A stretch of 64,000 nt of DNA from Microbispora oryzae (GCF_017896165.1 NZ_JAFCNB010000007.1:186001-250000); one strand, 5' to 3'. Positions 45,089-54,597 are shown, numbered from the stretch's first letter. Notes: a model not told the origin generated them from the letters alone. Translations and numbers: made by a program.

Positions 45089-47566
45089 TCAGCTGCTCGC
45101 CAGCGACCCGACGATGGACGCGCGGGCCGCCCGCCGGGCGGGGAGCACGGCGGCCAGCACCCCGGCGAGACCCGACGCCGCGATGAAGAGCAGGATCTGC
45201 CCGACGGGGAGCCGGAAAGAGACGGGGTCGCGCAGGGTCTGGCCGGCCACATAGCCGTACGCGACTCCGAGCGCGACGCCGACCAGCGCTCCGACGAGAC
45301 CGAGCACCAGCGCCTCGATCGACAGCATGCCGCGCAGCTGCGGCCGGGTCAGCCCGAGGGCCCGCAGCAGCGCCGACTCGCGGGTCCGCTCGTGGACCGA
45401 CAGCGACAGCGTGTTGGCGATGCCGAGCAGCGAGATGAGGATGGCGAGCCCGAGCAGGCCGGTGACGACCATCAGCATCGTCGACAGGGAGTCGTCGAGC
45501 TGGGTGCGGACCTCGGTGGTGCTGCCCACCTTCACCGACGGGTACGCCTTCGTCGCGTCGTCCACGAGGGCGCGGGCGGTGGCGGCGGGAACGCCCGGCG
45601 CCCGGTCGGCGAGGATCATGCTGTCGTCGACGTCGCCGAAGTACCGCCGGAAGGTCGGCTCCGCCACGGTGATCCGGGGGAGCAGGGAGCTCTGCCCGTC
45701 CGTCAGGGCGATCACCCGGAGCTTGCCGCCGCTCTTGGCACCGCCGACCGTGACGGTGTCGCCGACGCCCACGCCCAGGTCCTTGGCCAGGCTCTGTTCC
45801 AGCGCGACCGTCGTGTCGTTCAGATCGGACATCGTGCCCGCCACCGCCTCCGGTTTGATCGCGGTGCCGAGCGACGACTGGGTCAGGGTGCCGATCGAGT
45901 GGTCCGTGCCGTTGATCGTGCCGTCCTTGCCACGGAATTCCGTGATCGAGGTGAGCTGGGGCCGGGCCCGCAGGGCGTCCGCCACCGCACGGGGAACCGT
46001 CCCCGACTGAGTGTGGATGAGGTAGTCCGCCGGATACTGCCGGTCGAGTTCGTCGCTCACCGTCGCCCGTACGGTGGCCGTGAGCACCGACATGAACGTC
46101 ATGAGGGTGACGCCGACGGTCAGCGCGATCGTGGTGGTGGCGGCCCGCCGGGGGTTGCGCCGGGAGTTGTCGACGGCGAGCCGTCCGGGCACGCCGAACA
46201 GTCGCCGGGGCAGCCAGCCCGCCAGGCCGCTGAGGGGGCGGACGATGACCGGCCCGAGGACCAGCACCGCGAGGAAGACGAGCACCCCGCCCGCCATGGC
46301 GGCGAGTAGCCCGTTCTGGCCAGGCCCCATCAGGAGGGCAGCGGCCGTCAGGGCGGCTCCGATCAGCCCGATCAGGCAGGCGACGACGATCCGGACGACG
46401 CCGGCGCGGTAGGTCTGCTCCTCCACCTGGGTGCGCAGGGCCGCGATGGGAGCCACGCGGGTCGCCGACCGCGCGGGCAGCAGGGCCGCGCCGACGGTGA
46501 CGAGGACGCCGGTGCCGAGGCCGAGGGCGATGGTGGACGCGGACAGCGAGACGGTGCCGGTGGGGAGGTCGGCCCCGGTGCGCCGCATGATCAGTACCGC
46601 CGCCCCGGCGAGTCCCAGGCCGACGGCCAGGCCGAGCACCGACGAGATCAGGCCGACCACCGCCGACTCCAGCACGATCGAACCGAAGACCTGGCGGCGG
46701 GTGGCGCCGATGCAGCGCAGCAGCGCCATCTCCCGCGTCCGCTGGGCGACCAGGATGTTGAACGTGTTGTAGATGACGAGTGTGGCCACGAGAAGCGCGA
46801 TCACGCCGAACATGAGCAGGCCGAGTGTCAGGAACCGCAGGTCCGCCCCCGCGTTGTGCGCGAGGTCTTCGGCGCGCTGCTGCCCCGTCCGCACCTTGCC
46901 GCCCGCGCCGACCGCGCCCGCGACCGTGGCGCTGAGCTGTTCGGGGGTGGGCCCGGCGCTGAGCACGTCGATCTCACGGTAGCCCTGCTCACCCGTCATC
47001 CGCTGCGCGGTCGCGGAGGTGAAGCCCACCGCGCCCCGGTAGGCGAGGTCCCGGTCGACGCCCACGTCGAACAGGCCGACGAGCCGGAACTCGTGGCGGG
47101 CGTCGCCATGGTCGAGCACGGTGATCGTGCCGCCGACGGTGAAGTGCTGCGCCTGCGCCGTCGTGCGGTCGAGCACGGCCTCGCCGTCGGCGCCGGGGGC
47201 CCTGCCGGAGACGAGGTGGAGCCGCCCGGCCGGGATGTACACCCCGGCCGTGGGGACGTCCCCGACGACCTTGCCGTCCGCGCCGACCAGCGCGGCGTCG
47301 CCGGCGACGAGGCCCTGGACGTCCCGCACCCCGGGCAGGCCGCGGACGGCGGTCAGCGTCTGGGCGGAGAGCTCGTCGTCCTTGGGGAGGACGATGACGT
47401 CGATCTTGCCGGCGTCCGCCGTGAACATCTGTGAGAAGCCGGCCTGGATGGTGTCGGTGAGGATGAACGTGCCGGCGATGAAGCCGACGCCGAGGGTGAT
47501 GGCCAGCGAGGTGAGCACCAGCCGCAGCCGGTGGGCCAGCAGGCCGGCGAGAGTGGTGCGGAACAC
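45089..47566 (-). CDS. ABC transporter permease, FtsX/MacB type (two FtsX domains)
   Basis: This 825-residue permease has an N-terminal helix, a first outer (MacB-PCD-like) domain, three helices (from about 240), another group of helices near 400-440, a second outer domain, and three final helices. Each FtsX half ends with the typical ARRAARASI or [10 protein letters not shown] sequence. It likely exports a peptide or lipid-like compound or senses envelope stress. It starts at GTG 47566, 3 nt after the ATPase gene stop, with GGAGGCC as ribosome site inside that gene. Confidence 0.92.
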   Translation of the reverse strand: MFRTTLAGLLAHRLRLVLTSLAITLGVGFIAGTFILTDTIQAGFSQMFTADAGKIDVIVLPKDDELSAQTLTAVRGLPGVRDVQGLVAGDAALVGADGKVVGDVPTAGVYIPAGRLHLVSGRAPGADGEAVLDRTTAQAQHFTVGGTITVLDHGDARHEFRLVGLFDVGVDRDLAYRGAVGFTSATAQRMTGEQGYREIDVLSAGPTPEQLSATVAGAVGAGGKVRTGQQRAEDLAHNAGADLRFLTLGLLMFGVIALLVATLVIYNTFNILVAQRTREMALLRCIGATRRQVFGSIVLESAVVGLISSVLGLAVGLGLAGAAVLIMRRTGADLPTGTVSLSASTIALGLGTGVLVTVGAALLPARSATRVAPIAALRTQVEEQTYRAGVVRIVVACLIGLIGAALTAAALLMGPGQNGLLAAMAGGVLVFLAVLVLGPVIVRPLSGLAGWLPRRLFGVPGRLAVDNSRRNPRRAATTTIALTVGVTLMTFMSVLTATVRATVSDELDRQYPADYLIHTQSGTVPRAVADALRARPQLTSITEFRGKDGTINGTDHSIGTLTQSSLGTAIKPEAVAGTMSDLNDTTVALEQSLAKDLGVGVGDTVTVGGAKSGGKLRVIALTDGQSSLLPRITVAEPTFRRYFGDVDDSMILADRAPGVPAATARALVDDATKAYPSVKVGSTTEVRTQLDDSLSTMLMVVTGLLGLAILISLLGIANTLSLSVHERTRESALLRALGLTRPQLRGMLSIEALVLGLVGALVGVALGVAYGYVAGQTLRDPVSFRLPVGQILLFIAASGLAGVLAAVLPARRAARASIVGSLASS

Positions 47567-47569
47567 GGC

Positions 47570-48313
47570 TCAGGCCTCCAGCGCCACGAGCGTGTCGAGC
47601 ACCGTCTGCGGCGTCGGGTTGTGGAGCTCGCTCACCAGCGACCCGTCGCGCAGGAACACCACGCGGTCGGCGTAGGAGGCGGCGACCGGGTCGTGGGTGA
47701 CCATGACGATCGTCTGGCCGAGCTCCCGGACCGACCGGCGGAGGAAGTCCAGCACCTCCGCGCCGCTACGCGAGTCGAGGTTGCCGGTCGGCTCGTCCGC
47801 GAAGATCACCTGCGGCTTGCCGATGAGCGCCCGAGCCACCGCCACCCGCTGCTGCTGGCCGCCGGACAGCTCGCCCGGCCGGTGCTTCAGCCGGTCGCGC
47901 AGGCCGACGGTCTCGATCACCCGGTCGAAGAGCACCTGGTCGGCCTGGCGGCTGGCGATCTCCAGCGGGAGCCGGATGTTCTGCTCGGCCGTCAGCGTCG
48001 GAAGCAGGTTGAACGCCTGGAAGATGAAGCCCACCCGGTCGCGCCGCAGCAGCGTGAGCTGCTTGTCGGTCAGCCGGGTGATCTCGACGTCGCCGATCCG
48101 CACCTCGCCGTCCGTCACCGAGTCGAGCCCGGCGAGGCAGTGCATGAGGGTCGACTTGCCGGATCCCGACGGGCCCATGATCGCCGTGAACGCGCCCGTG
48201 GCGAACGCCACGTCGATTCCGCGCAGGGCGCGCACCGCCGCGTCGCCCTCGCCGTACACCTTGGTCAGCCCTCTCGCGACGACGGCGGTACGGACATCGG
48301 TTGTTGTGGTCAT
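47570..48313 (-). CDS. ABC transporter ATP-binding protein (MacB/LolD type)
   Basis: This 247-residue ATPase has Walker A GPSGSGKST, the Q-loop in FIFQAFNLLP, the signature LSGGQQQRVAVARAL, Walker B VIFADEP and the H-loop in VTHDP. Together these indicate a MacB/LolD-like exporter with the neighbouring permease. ATG 48313 has TAACGT 7 nt upstream and no ribosome site, so a leaderless message is likely. The response regulator gene upstream on the same strand probably controls it. Confidence 0.94.
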   Translation of the reverse strand: MTTTTDVRTAVVARGLTKVYGEGDAAVRALRGIDVAFATGAFTAIMGPSGSGKSTLMHCLAGLDSVTDGEVRIGDVEITRLTDKQLTLLRRDRVGFIFQAFNLLPTLTAEQNIRLPLEIASRQADQVLFDRVIETVGLRDRLKHRPGELSGGQQQRVAVARALIGKPQVIFADEPTGNLDSRSGAEVLDFLRRSVRELGQTIVMVTHDPVAASYADRVVFLRDGSLVSELHNPTPQTVLDTLVALEA

Positions 48314-48320
48314 GCCGTCG

Positions 48321-48326
48321 ACGTTA
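48321..48326 (-). promoter_or_regulatory. -10 box of the ABC exporter operon
   Basis: TAACGT on the minus strand ends 7 nt before ATG 48313. Just upstream of it lies an inverted repeat GCCGG-GAAA-CCGGC (48328-48341), which could bind a regulator. Confidence 0.5.
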
Positions 48327-48426
48327 TTGCCGGGAAACCGGCGATTCCTCGCCCTCCCGGACGGATCTCGGCTGCCCCTGGAGACGGTGTCCGCGCGGCG
48401 GGTGCGACTGCTGAGGTAGGCGCGGG

Positions 48427-49092
48427 TCAGCCCTGGGGACGATCGGGCGCGACGATCCCGGTCTCGTACGCGAAGACGACGGCCTGGGCCCGGTCGCGCA
48501 GCTCCAGCTTGGCCAGGACACGGCCGAGATGGGTCTTGACGGTGGCCTCGGCGAGGTGCAGCCGCTGGGCGATCTCGGCGTTCGAGAGGCCGCGGGCCAC
48601 GTGGTAGAGCACCTCCCGCTCGCGGGCGGTGAGCACGTCGGCGGCGTGCGCGCGGGCCGCGCCGTCGGGAAGCAGCACGGCGAACCGGTCGAGCAGCCTT
48701 CTGGTGGTGCTTGGGGCGACGACCGCGTCACCGGAGTGGACCGACCTGATCGCGTTCACCAGTTCCTCCGGCGGCACGTCCTTGAGCAGGAAGCCCGCCG
48801 CCCCCGCCTTGATCGCGGCGAACGCGTACTCGTCCAGGTCGAACGTGGTGAGGATCAGCACCTTGGGCGCGTCGGCGGCCGAGCAGATGAGCCGGGCGGC
48901 CTCGACCCCGTCCATGCGAGGCATGCGCACGTCCATCAGCACCACGTCGGCGTCGAGCGACCGCAGGGTGTCGACGGCCGCCCTGCCGTCCGCGGCCTCT
49001 CCCACGACCTCGATGTCCGGCTGCGCCCCGAGGACCATCCGGAACCCCGTGCGCACCAGCTCCTGGTCGTCGACCAGCATCACGCGTATCAC
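48427..49092 (-). CDS. NarL/LuxR-type response regulator
   Basis: This 221-residue regulator has a receiver domain with phospho-acceptor Asp54 (VVLMDVRMPRMDG), acidic pair DD in VMLVDDQ and Lys in FLLKD, followed by a C-terminal LuxR HTH (LTAREREVLYHVARGLSNAEIAQRLH). The start is GTG 49092, with GAGG 5 nt upstream; a longer frame upstream overlaps the kinase gene and is rejected. It is downstream of its kinase and upstream of the ABC exporter, the usual set-up for cell-envelope stress response. Confidence 0.93.
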   Translation of the reverse strand: MIRVMLVDDQELVRTGFRMVLGAQPDIEVVGEAADGRAAVDTLRSLDADVVLMDVRMPRMDGVEAARLICSAADAPKVLILTTFDLDEYAFAAIKAGAAGFLLKDVPPEELVNAIRSVHSGDAVVAPSTTRRLLDRFAVLLPDGAARAHAADVLTAREREVLYHVARGLSNAEIAQRLHLAEATVKTHLGRVLAKLELRDRAQAVVFAYETGIVAPDRPQG

Positions 49093-49135
49093 TGCCGCCT
49101 CACCGTTCTTACCTGCCCGTGGCCGCCGGATCCGG

Positions 49136-50377
49136 TCACGCCGCCGCCCCCAGGGGGATGCGGGCACGCACCCGGAAGCCGCCGCCGGGACGCGGCGCGG
49201 CCTCCACAACGCCACCGTACATGGCGGCCCTCTCCCGCATGCCGATCAGTCCGTGGCCGCCCTCGCCTCTCGGCGCGGCGGCGCCGCGGCCGTCGTCGGA
49301 GATCTCGAGCTCGACCTCGCCGTACGTGTACCGCACGTCGACGTTCGCCCGGGCGCCCGGTCCGCCGTGCTTGAGAGCGTTGGTCAGCGCCTCCTGGACG
49401 ATCCGGTAGATGGCGAGCTGCTCGCCCTCCGGCAGAGCGCGGGGCGTCCCCGACACCTCGAACCGGGTCGGCAAGCCCGACGCGGTGACCTGTTTGATCA
49501 GCTCGTCGAGCTGCGCGACTCCCGGTTGCGGGGCGTACTCCTCGGCCGGGCTGCCCGCGTCCTGCCGCAGCACGCCCACCAGCCTGCGCATCTCCGCCAG
49601 CGCCTGCCGGCCTGTCGACGAGATCGCCTGTACGGCCCGGCGGGCCTGCTCGGGTTCGCGGTCGATGGCGTACGCGGCCCCGTCCGCCTGGACGACCATC
49701 ACGCTCACGTTGTGCGCGACGACGTCGTGCAGCTCCCTGGCGATCCGGGCCCGTTCCGCCGCGGCGGCGATCCTGGCCTGCTGGTCGCGCTCCCGCTCGG
49801 CCCGCTCGGCCCGTTCGACCAGGCTCTCGACGTATCTGCGGCGCGTGTTGAGGTAGATGCCGGCGATCCAGATGGCGATCACGAACACCGACGACGACGG
49901 GAAGGCCCTCGCGACGTCGGGGCTCCACCTGAGCATGGCGAGAAGGAGTCCCAGCTCGGCGATCAGCCCCGCGGCCACCGCCCAGCGGGTCGAGCAGCGG
50001 GAGGCCACCGCGAACATCGCGACCAGCACCGCGAAGTCGCCGAGGATGACCGGGAAGGCGGCGAGCCACTGCGCGAACGCCGCCAGTGCCACGATCGCGA
50101 ACACCTGCACCGGATACCTGCGACGCCAGAGCAGCGGCACTACCAGGACCGCCGACACCAGCAGGACCAGGCACCGCTGCGGGAACCCGTCCGGCGCCAG
50201 GCGACTCGCGGTGAGCATGGGAGCGGTCACCACGCAGAGAAGCGCCAGCGGGGACGCGGTGAGCGCGTCCATGACCATGCTGTGGCGCCGAGCCCACGCG
50301 CGCGCTTTGCCGAACACGCCTACCACCATATGTAGCCGCTGATCAGGCCTGTTCCCTCTTGCGGCGGATACCGCCAT
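49136..50377 (-). CDS. Sensor histidine kinase, HisKA_3 (DesK/LiaS-like) family
   Basis: This 413-residue kinase has about five to six N-terminal membrane helices (to about 178), a coiled linker (RAERAERERDQQARI), the dimerisation/phosphoacceptor box ARELHDVVAHNVSVM with His217, and a HATPase_c domain (EALTNALKHGGP, ISDDGRGAA, GLIGMRERAAMYGG). With no large outer domain, it probably senses membrane or cell-wall state. ATG 50377 gives the longest form; ATG 50329 is also possible. It is co-transcribed with the response regulator gene, 43 bp away. Confidence 0.93.
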   Translation of the reverse strand: MAVSAARGNRPDQRLHMVVGVFGKARAWARRHSMVMDALTASPLALLCVVTAPMLTASRLAPDGFPQRCLVLLVSAVLVVPLLWRRRYPVQVFAIVALAAFAQWLAAFPVILGDFAVLVAMFAVASRCSTRWAVAAGLIAELGLLLAMLRWSPDVARAFPSSSVFVIAIWIAGIYLNTRRRYVESLVERAERAERERDQQARIAAAAERARIARELHDVVAHNVSVMVVQADGAAYAIDREPEQARRAVQAISSTGRQALAEMRRLVGVLRQDAGSPAEEYAPQPGVAQLDELIKQVTASGLPTRFEVSGTPRALPEGEQLAIYRIVQEALTNALKHGGPGARANVDVRYTYGEVELEISDDGRGAAAPRGEGGHGLIGMRERAAMYGGVVEAAPRPGGGFRVRARIPLGAAA

Positions 50378-50384
50378 ACGACTC

Positions 50385-50405
50385 AGGTCGCAGTCGTGAC
50401 GACCT
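50385..50405. promoter_or_regulatory. Inverted repeat upstream of the sensor kinase
   Basis: AGGTCG and CGACCT are separated by 9 nt in the 106-bp gap between the divergent kinase gene and the Pro/Gly-rich membrane protein. An inner TCGTGACGA is also symmetric. It may be an operator for the two-component system. Confidence 0.35.
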
Positions 50406-50483
50406 TTACTGCCTTCTTACAGATATGGGGGCATTCTTTCTCCCGGGAGTGCTTCGCGGGAGCGAGGTAAAGGGAGATCTGTG

Positions 50484-51278
50484 ATGGCGGATCACGAGGA
50501 AGGGCCGCGCGGCACCGAGGACATGTCGCGCGGCCCGGGGCCTGGAGAGGGGACCGGGCCGCTTCCCCCCGGGGCTGCTTCCACCAGCGATGCCCCGGCG
50601 GGCGGCGGACGTCGGGGGAACGCTGGTCCGGCCGGGGAGGGCGGCTCGGCGGCCGCCACCCCGGCCGCGAGGGCGTACGCGCCCATCGGCGCAGGGCCTT
50701 CGCCCAGTGCCGGTGCCGGAAGCGGAAGCGGAAACACGCTGCGCGAGCCGGGTGGTTACGCGTTCGGGCCCGGCGGAGCGGGCTGGAGGGCGCCCGGCTG
50801 GGGCCCGTCATCGGGCTCACCACCGGGATCGCGGCCGGGATTCCAGTCAGGCTCACAGTCAGTTTCACAGCCGGGTTCACAGCCGGGTTCACAGCCGGGC
50901 TCACACTCAGGGCCGCGACCGTGGTCGCAGCCGGGAGCATGGTCGGCAGCGCAGCCGGGTCCACAGCCGGGATGGTCGTCGGGATCGCCGTTCGAACCCC
51001 GCTTTTCCGGGCCGGGTGCTTTCCCGGCCGCCACTCCGCCCGGCGGGCGCGGGTTCGCCGGGCGCGGGCCGCTGGTCGCGGCGGCTCTGGCGGGAATGCT
51101 GGCCGGGATCCTGATCGGCGGCGGGGCGGTCGCCGTCGGCGGAGCCGTGTGGCATCGGCTCCATCCGGACGACTACGGGATGAGCTGGGACAACAGAGGC
51201 CCGGCCGTTCCGGGCCCCTACGGCGGGCCGTTCGAGCGGCGCCCCGGCGACGCGCGGGTCGGGCCGCCCTCGTCCTGA
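50484..51278 (+). CDS. Gly/Pro/Ser-rich single-pass membrane protein
   Basis: This 264-residue protein is mostly low complexity. The first 190 residues are Gly/Pro/Ser/Gln-rich, with SQPGSQPGSQPGS-like repeats from a 12-bp DNA repeat (GGTTCACAGCCG, about 50850-50908). One membrane helix (about 195-218, LVAAALAGMLAGILIGGGAVAVGG) and a short tail follow. Function is unknown. ATG 50484 is chosen because AGGGAG lies 8 nt upstream. It diverges from the sensor kinase gene. Confidence 0.68.
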   Translation: MADHEEGPRGTEDMSRGPGPGEGTGPLPPGAASTSDAPAGGGRRGNAGPAGEGGSAAATPAARAYAPIGAGPSPSAGAGSGSGNTLREPGGYAFGPGGAGWRAPGWGPSSGSPPGSRPGFQSGSQSVSQPGSQPGSQPGSHSGPRPWSQPGAWSAAQPGPQPGWSSGSPFEPRFSGPGAFPAATPPGGRGFAGRGPLVAAALAGMLAGILIGGGAVAVGGAVWHRLHPDDYGMSWDNRGPAVPGPYGGPFERRPGDARVGPPSS

Positions 51279-51313
51279 ACCGGGCGTGGCGTTCCTGACG
51301 ACATCACACACTG

Positions 51314-51336
51314 GGGGTCGGTGGTGGGGTCGGTGG
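51314..51336. repeat. Duplication of the tRNA 3' end
   Basis: The 11-mer GGGGTCGGTGG occurs at 51314-51324 and 51326-51336. The second copy is the 3' acceptor/T-arm end of the minus-strand tRNA gene. Such copies are left at integrase attachment sites, though this one is very short and adjacent. Confidence 0.7.
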
Positions 51337-51397
51337 GATTCGAACCCACACTGTACGGCACCTAAAGCCGGTGTCTCTGCCGTTGGACTACGACCCC
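51322..51397 (-). tRNA. Atypical class I tRNA, apparent anticodon UAG, CCA encoded
   Basis: The 7-bp acceptor (GGGGTCG with CGACCCC), the T-arm (GTGGG, TTCGAAT, CCCAC) and an encoded ACCA 3' end are perfect. The anticodon arm is CCGGC-TTTAGGT-GCCGT, with a C-U mismatch at 27-43, placing TAG at 34-36, which would read Leu CUA codons. Bacterial tRNA-Leu has a long variable arm, but this one has only 5 nt. The D-arm has an extra base. The anticodon arm resembles that of actinobacterial tRNA-Gln, but the acceptor does not. The isotype is unresolved. Confidence 0.82.
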
Positions 51398-51613
51398 TGT
51401 CCGCGCTCCGCCGCCTGCTCGGTCTCCGTACCGGAGACGACGTGCGGGCGGCGGTGACGAAGATCCTCCTGCCGCGCGGCCGCCGAATATGGGCCGACGT
51501 TCGCGGGGCGGGAGGCCGCCCTGCCGGGCGCGACCATCCTACAGTTCGGCCGGCGGCGGGGGCTCCCGGTTATCGTTCCGTCCCCGCGAACGACGCGTTC
51601 GCCTCCGGCGGGG

Positions 51614-52081
51614 TCAGGAGAGGCCGAGCTCCTTGATGAGCCGGGCGACGTGGCCGGTGGCCTTCACGTTGTAGAGGGCCTTCTCGATCCGGCCGTCCTG
51701 GTCGACGACGAACGTCGAGCGGATGACGCCCATGATGGTCTTCCCGTAGTTCAGCTTCTCGCCGTAAGCGCCGTAGGCCTTGTGTACCTCAAGGCTGGGG
51801 TCGGACAGGAGCGGGAACGTGAGGGCGTCCCGCTCGCGGAACTTGCGCAGCTTCTCCGGCGTGTCCTTGGAGACCCCGAGCACGACGAAGCCCTCGGCGG
51901 TGAGCGAGCCCAGGTTGTCGCGGAAGTCGCACGCCTGCTTGGTGCAGCCGGGGGTCATGGCGGCGGGGTAGAAGTAGAGGATGACCCGCTTGCCGCGCAG
52001 GGACTTCAGGGACACCTCCTTCCCGTCGGCGTCGCTCAGGGTGAAGTCCGGCGCGGCGTCGCCCGGCTGCAACTTGCTCAT
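51614..52081 (-). CDS. bcp: Thiol peroxidase, Bcp/PrxQ type
   Basis: This 155-residue peroxiredoxin reduces hydroperoxides. The peroxidatic Cys46 and the resolving Cys51 lie in TPGCTKQACDF, five residues apart, as in two-Cys BCP enzymes. Other motifs are YFYPAAMTPG and VLGVSKDTPEKLRKF. The ATG follows AGGAGG. It is divergent from the DUF3618 gene. The 216 bp downstream, up to the tRNA, hold a small hairpin GTCTCC-n5-GGAGAC (51422-51438) and no gene. Confidence 0.94.
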   Translation of the reverse strand: MSKLQPGDAAPDFTLSDADGKEVSLKSLRGKRVILYFYPAAMTPGCTKQACDFRDNLGSLTAEGFVVLGVSKDTPEKLRKFRERDALTFPLLSDPSLEVHKAYGAYGEKLNYGKTIMGVIRSTFVVDQDGRIEKALYNVKATGHVARLIKELGLS

Positions 52082-52213
52082 GACGTCCTCCTGACAGGTG
52101 ACCCGCGGCGATGGGCGGGCAAGCGTGCACCAAACTACCGGCTCGCCGCTGCGCGACCGGCCCTTCGCACCTGGCAGACTGATCGCACACCGACACCACA
52201 GGAGGGGGATCGC

Positions 52214-52609
52214 ATGGCGGACACCGATCCCGAGGCGCTGGAACGGCAGATCGAGCGGACGCGGGCGGAGCTGGCCCGCACGGTCGACGCCATCGCCGAC
52301 CGGATGAGCCCGAAGCGGGTCGCCGAGCGCGGCGTGGAGCGGGTCAGGGCCAACGCCAGGCAGTTCGTCGCGTCCGTCCACGACGCGGTCACGGGTCCGC
52401 CGCGTGGTCCCGCCGCCTACGGCCCCGCCGCGACCGAGCCCCGTGCGGGCGCATCCGGTGTGGACGAGTTCGGCGGGGACGAGTTCGGTGCGGGCGAGTT
52501 CGGTGCGGGCGAGGAGCCGGCGCCGAGCCTCGCGCCCGTGCTGATCGGGATCGGAGTGGTGGTCGTGGTCGGCGCCGCGATCGTGCTGCTGCGCCGCCGC
52601 GGCAGATGA
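52214..52609 (+). CDS. DUF3618 protein
   Basis: This is a 131-residue actinobacterial protein. The N-terminal DUF3618 block (PEALERQIERTRAELARTVDAIADRMSPKRVAER, in short motifs) is amphipathic, a Gly/Asp/Glu-rich spacer with repeated DEFGAGEFGAG follows, and a C-terminal membrane helix (about 105-126) ends in RRRGR. Function is unknown; it may be a membrane-tethered structural protein. ATG 52214 follows GGAGGGGG. Confidence 0.88.
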   Translation: MADTDPEALERQIERTRAELARTVDAIADRMSPKRVAERGVERVRANARQFVASVHDAVTGPPRGPAAYGPAATEPRAGASGVDEFGGDEFGAGEFGAGEEPAPSLAPVLIGIGVVVVVGAAIVLLRRRGR

Positions 52610-52656
52610 CGCCTCCCTGAGGCTGACGGCACGCACTCACCTGGCCCGGGGCGGCC

Positions 52657-53298
52657 TCAGTCGTCGCGCCCGCCACCGCGATCGGGCGCGGTCATGTCCC
52701 CCGTCCCGGGCGTGCCGCCGGCGAGTCCGTAGCGCAGGTACACGGTGCCCTTCGGACTGGCTGCCGGCGGTTCGAGGAGTGTGACGTTCGTGGGCACCGC
52801 GCCACCGTCGAACACCTTCTTCCCGACGCCGAGCACGATCGGGTACACCCAGAGGTCGAGACGGTCGAAGAGCTTCTCGCGCAGGAGGGTCTGCACCAGG
52901 TCCAGGCTCCCGACGACCTTCACGTGCTCGTGCCGGTCACGGATCTCGCGCACCGCGCCGGCCAGATCCGGGCCGAGCTGCGTGGACCCGGCCCATGAGA
53001 GGTCGGCCCTGCCGCGGGAGGCCACATACTTCGGGACGCCGTTGAAGAGCGCGGCGATCTGGTTGTCCTCACCGTCCTGGTACGGCCAGTAGGCGGCGAA
53101 GATGTCGTACGTCCGCCGGCCGAGCAGGAGGGCGTCCGTGCCCTCGTACGCGGCGGCGACCTGCGCCCCGGCGACCTCGTCCAGCAGGGGGGCCTGCCAG
53201 CCGCCGAACGGGAACCCCACCGGGTCCTCGTCGGGGCCGCCGGGCGCCTGCCCGACGAGGTCGAGGGTCGCGAACATTTCGATGTGGATGAGGCCCAT
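52657..53298 (-). CDS. Dihydrofolate-reductase-fold (RibD C-terminal) family reductase
   Basis: This 213-residue protein has the RibD_C/DHFR fold. It shows the N-terminal IHIEMFATLDLVGQAP, the LLLGRRTYDIFAAYWP motif, VKVVGSLDLVQTLLREKL and LDLWVYPIVLGVGKKVF. Such stand-alone proteins are common in actinobacteria and probably reduce an unknown pterin- or flavin-like substrate with NADPH. ATG 53298 follows GGGGAG; a GTG three bases earlier is less likely. Confidence 0.88.
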   Translation of the reverse strand: MGLIHIEMFATLDLVGQAPGGPDEDPVGFPFGGWQAPLLDEVAGAQVAAAYEGTDALLLGRRTYDIFAAYWPYQDGEDNQIAALFNGVPKYVASRGRADLSWAGSTQLGPDLAGAVREIRDRHEHVKVVGSLDLVQTLLREKLFDRLDLWVYPIVLGVGKKVFDGGAVPTNVTLLEPPAASPKGTVYLRYGLAGGTPGTGDMTAPDRGGGRDD

Positions 53299-53415
53299 CA
53301 CTTACTCCCCATGAGTCGGTTGTTCTCGGTCGGGAGGTAGACCTGTGGGCGCCCGCAGACTCATCGCCGCGACGGCATCCGGTTCCGTCCAGACTGCCGT
53401 CAGAGGGCTGTGGCG

Positions 53416-54591
53416 CTAGAGGAAGGTCCTGCCCTCGCCCCGATAGGTCGGGACCTCCTCCACCACCCGGTCGCCCTCGACGACCAGGAGCGACGCGAAG
53501 CGCTCGCACAGCTCCCCGGCCTTGGCGTGGCGGAACCACACGCGGTCGCCCACCCGCAGCTCCGCCGCCGCGGGGCCGAGCAGCGGCGTCTGCACCTCGC
53601 CGGCGCCCTCGTCACGGTGATAGCGCAGCCCCGCGGGCAGGTACGGCTGGGGCAGCCGGCTCGGGCCGGGGGCGCCCGAGGCGGGATAGCCACCCCCGAG
53701 GACGGTCGCCACGCCGGGCGACGGCCGCCGCACGACCGGCAGGGCGAACAGGGCGGCCGGGCGGCCGGTGAAGTCGCGGTAGAAGTCGAACAGCCGGGGA
53801 TGGAACAGTCCGGAACCCGCCGCGACCTCGGTCACCGCCCGCTCCGCCGCCGTCTTCTCGATGCTGCCGGTGCCGCCCCCGTTGACGAACTCCAGGTCCG
53901 CCACCTCCCGTACGGCTCGCACCACGTTGCCGCGCCGGACGGCCAGCTCGCGCCGGGACCGGTCCTGCATGAGGCGCACCATCCGGCCGTACACGCCGGG
54001 AACCCGGTCGCCGACCCCCGCGATCTGCGCCTCGTACGCCATGAGCCCGACCAGGCGGAGCCCGGGACGCCCGGCGACGGCCGCCGCGAACGCGGCGGCG
54101 TGCTCGGGCGTGCGGATCGGCGACCGCAGCGCCCCCGCCCGGAACCTGCCGCCGAGCGCCACATAACCGGCGTCCAGGTCGAGACAGATCCGGATCGGGT
54201 GGGGCAGGGCCAGGCCCTCGATGAGGTCCAGGTGCTCGGGGGAGTCGGTCATGACGGTGATCTCGCGCGCGGCCGTGGGGTCGGAGCCGAGGGCGCGCAG
54301 CGCGTCCCGGTCCGCCGTGGGGTAGGCGACCAGCACGTCCCGTATCCCGGCCGACACGAGCCAGAGCGCCTCGGGCAGGGTGAAGGCCATCACCCCGGCG
54401 AACCCGTCCATGGCCAGCACCCGTTCGAGGACGGCCCGGCAGCGGATCGACTTGCTTGCCACCCTGATCGGCTTGCCGCCCGCCCGGCGCGTCATGTCGG
54501 CCGCGTTCGCGCGCAGGGCGTCCATGTCGACGACGGCGAAGGGGGGCTCCACACCGGCGGTGGCCCGATCGAGTCGCTGACGGTCGTCCAT
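53416..54591 (-). CDS. Alanine-racemase-fold amino acid deaminase/aldolase family protein
   Basis: This 391-residue PLP enzyme has an N-terminal TIM-barrel domain like alanine racemase, with the PLP Lys in VASKSIRC, and a C-terminal D-serine dehydratase-like domain containing GVATVLGGGYPASG and VGDRVWFRHAKAGELCERF. D-Threonine aldolase and D-serine dehydratase share this plan. The substrate is unknown. ATG 54591 has TAGGCT 6 nt upstream and no ribosome site. Confidence 0.85.
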   Translation of the reverse strand: MDDRQRLDRATAGVEPPFAVVDMDALRANAADMTRRAGGKPIRVASKSIRCRAVLERVLAMDGFAGVMAFTLPEALWLVSAGIRDVLVAYPTADRDALRALGSDPTAAREITVMTDSPEHLDLIEGLALPHPIRICLDLDAGYVALGGRFRAGALRSPIRTPEHAAAFAAAVAGRPGLRLVGLMAYEAQIAGVGDRVPGVYGRMVRLMQDRSRRELAVRRGNVVRAVREVADLEFVNGGGTGSIEKTAAERAVTEVAAGSGLFHPRLFDFYRDFTGRPAALFALPVVRRPSPGVATVLGGGYPASGAPGPSRLPQPYLPAGLRYHRDEGAGEVQTPLLGPAAAELRVGDRVWFRHAKAGELCERFASLLVVEGDRVVEEVPTYRGEGRTFL

Positions 54592-54597
54592 GGCCGC

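Noticed and set aside
45089..50377. ABC exporter plus two-component system as immunity for the Tox-PL protein
   Set aside because: The genes are convergent and split by a strong bidirectional terminator; nothing else links them.
51359..51366. Reading the tRNA loop with anticodon TTA as an ochre suppressor
   Set aside because: That register destroys the anticodon stem (G-G and G-U pairs), while the TAG register keeps four of five pairs.
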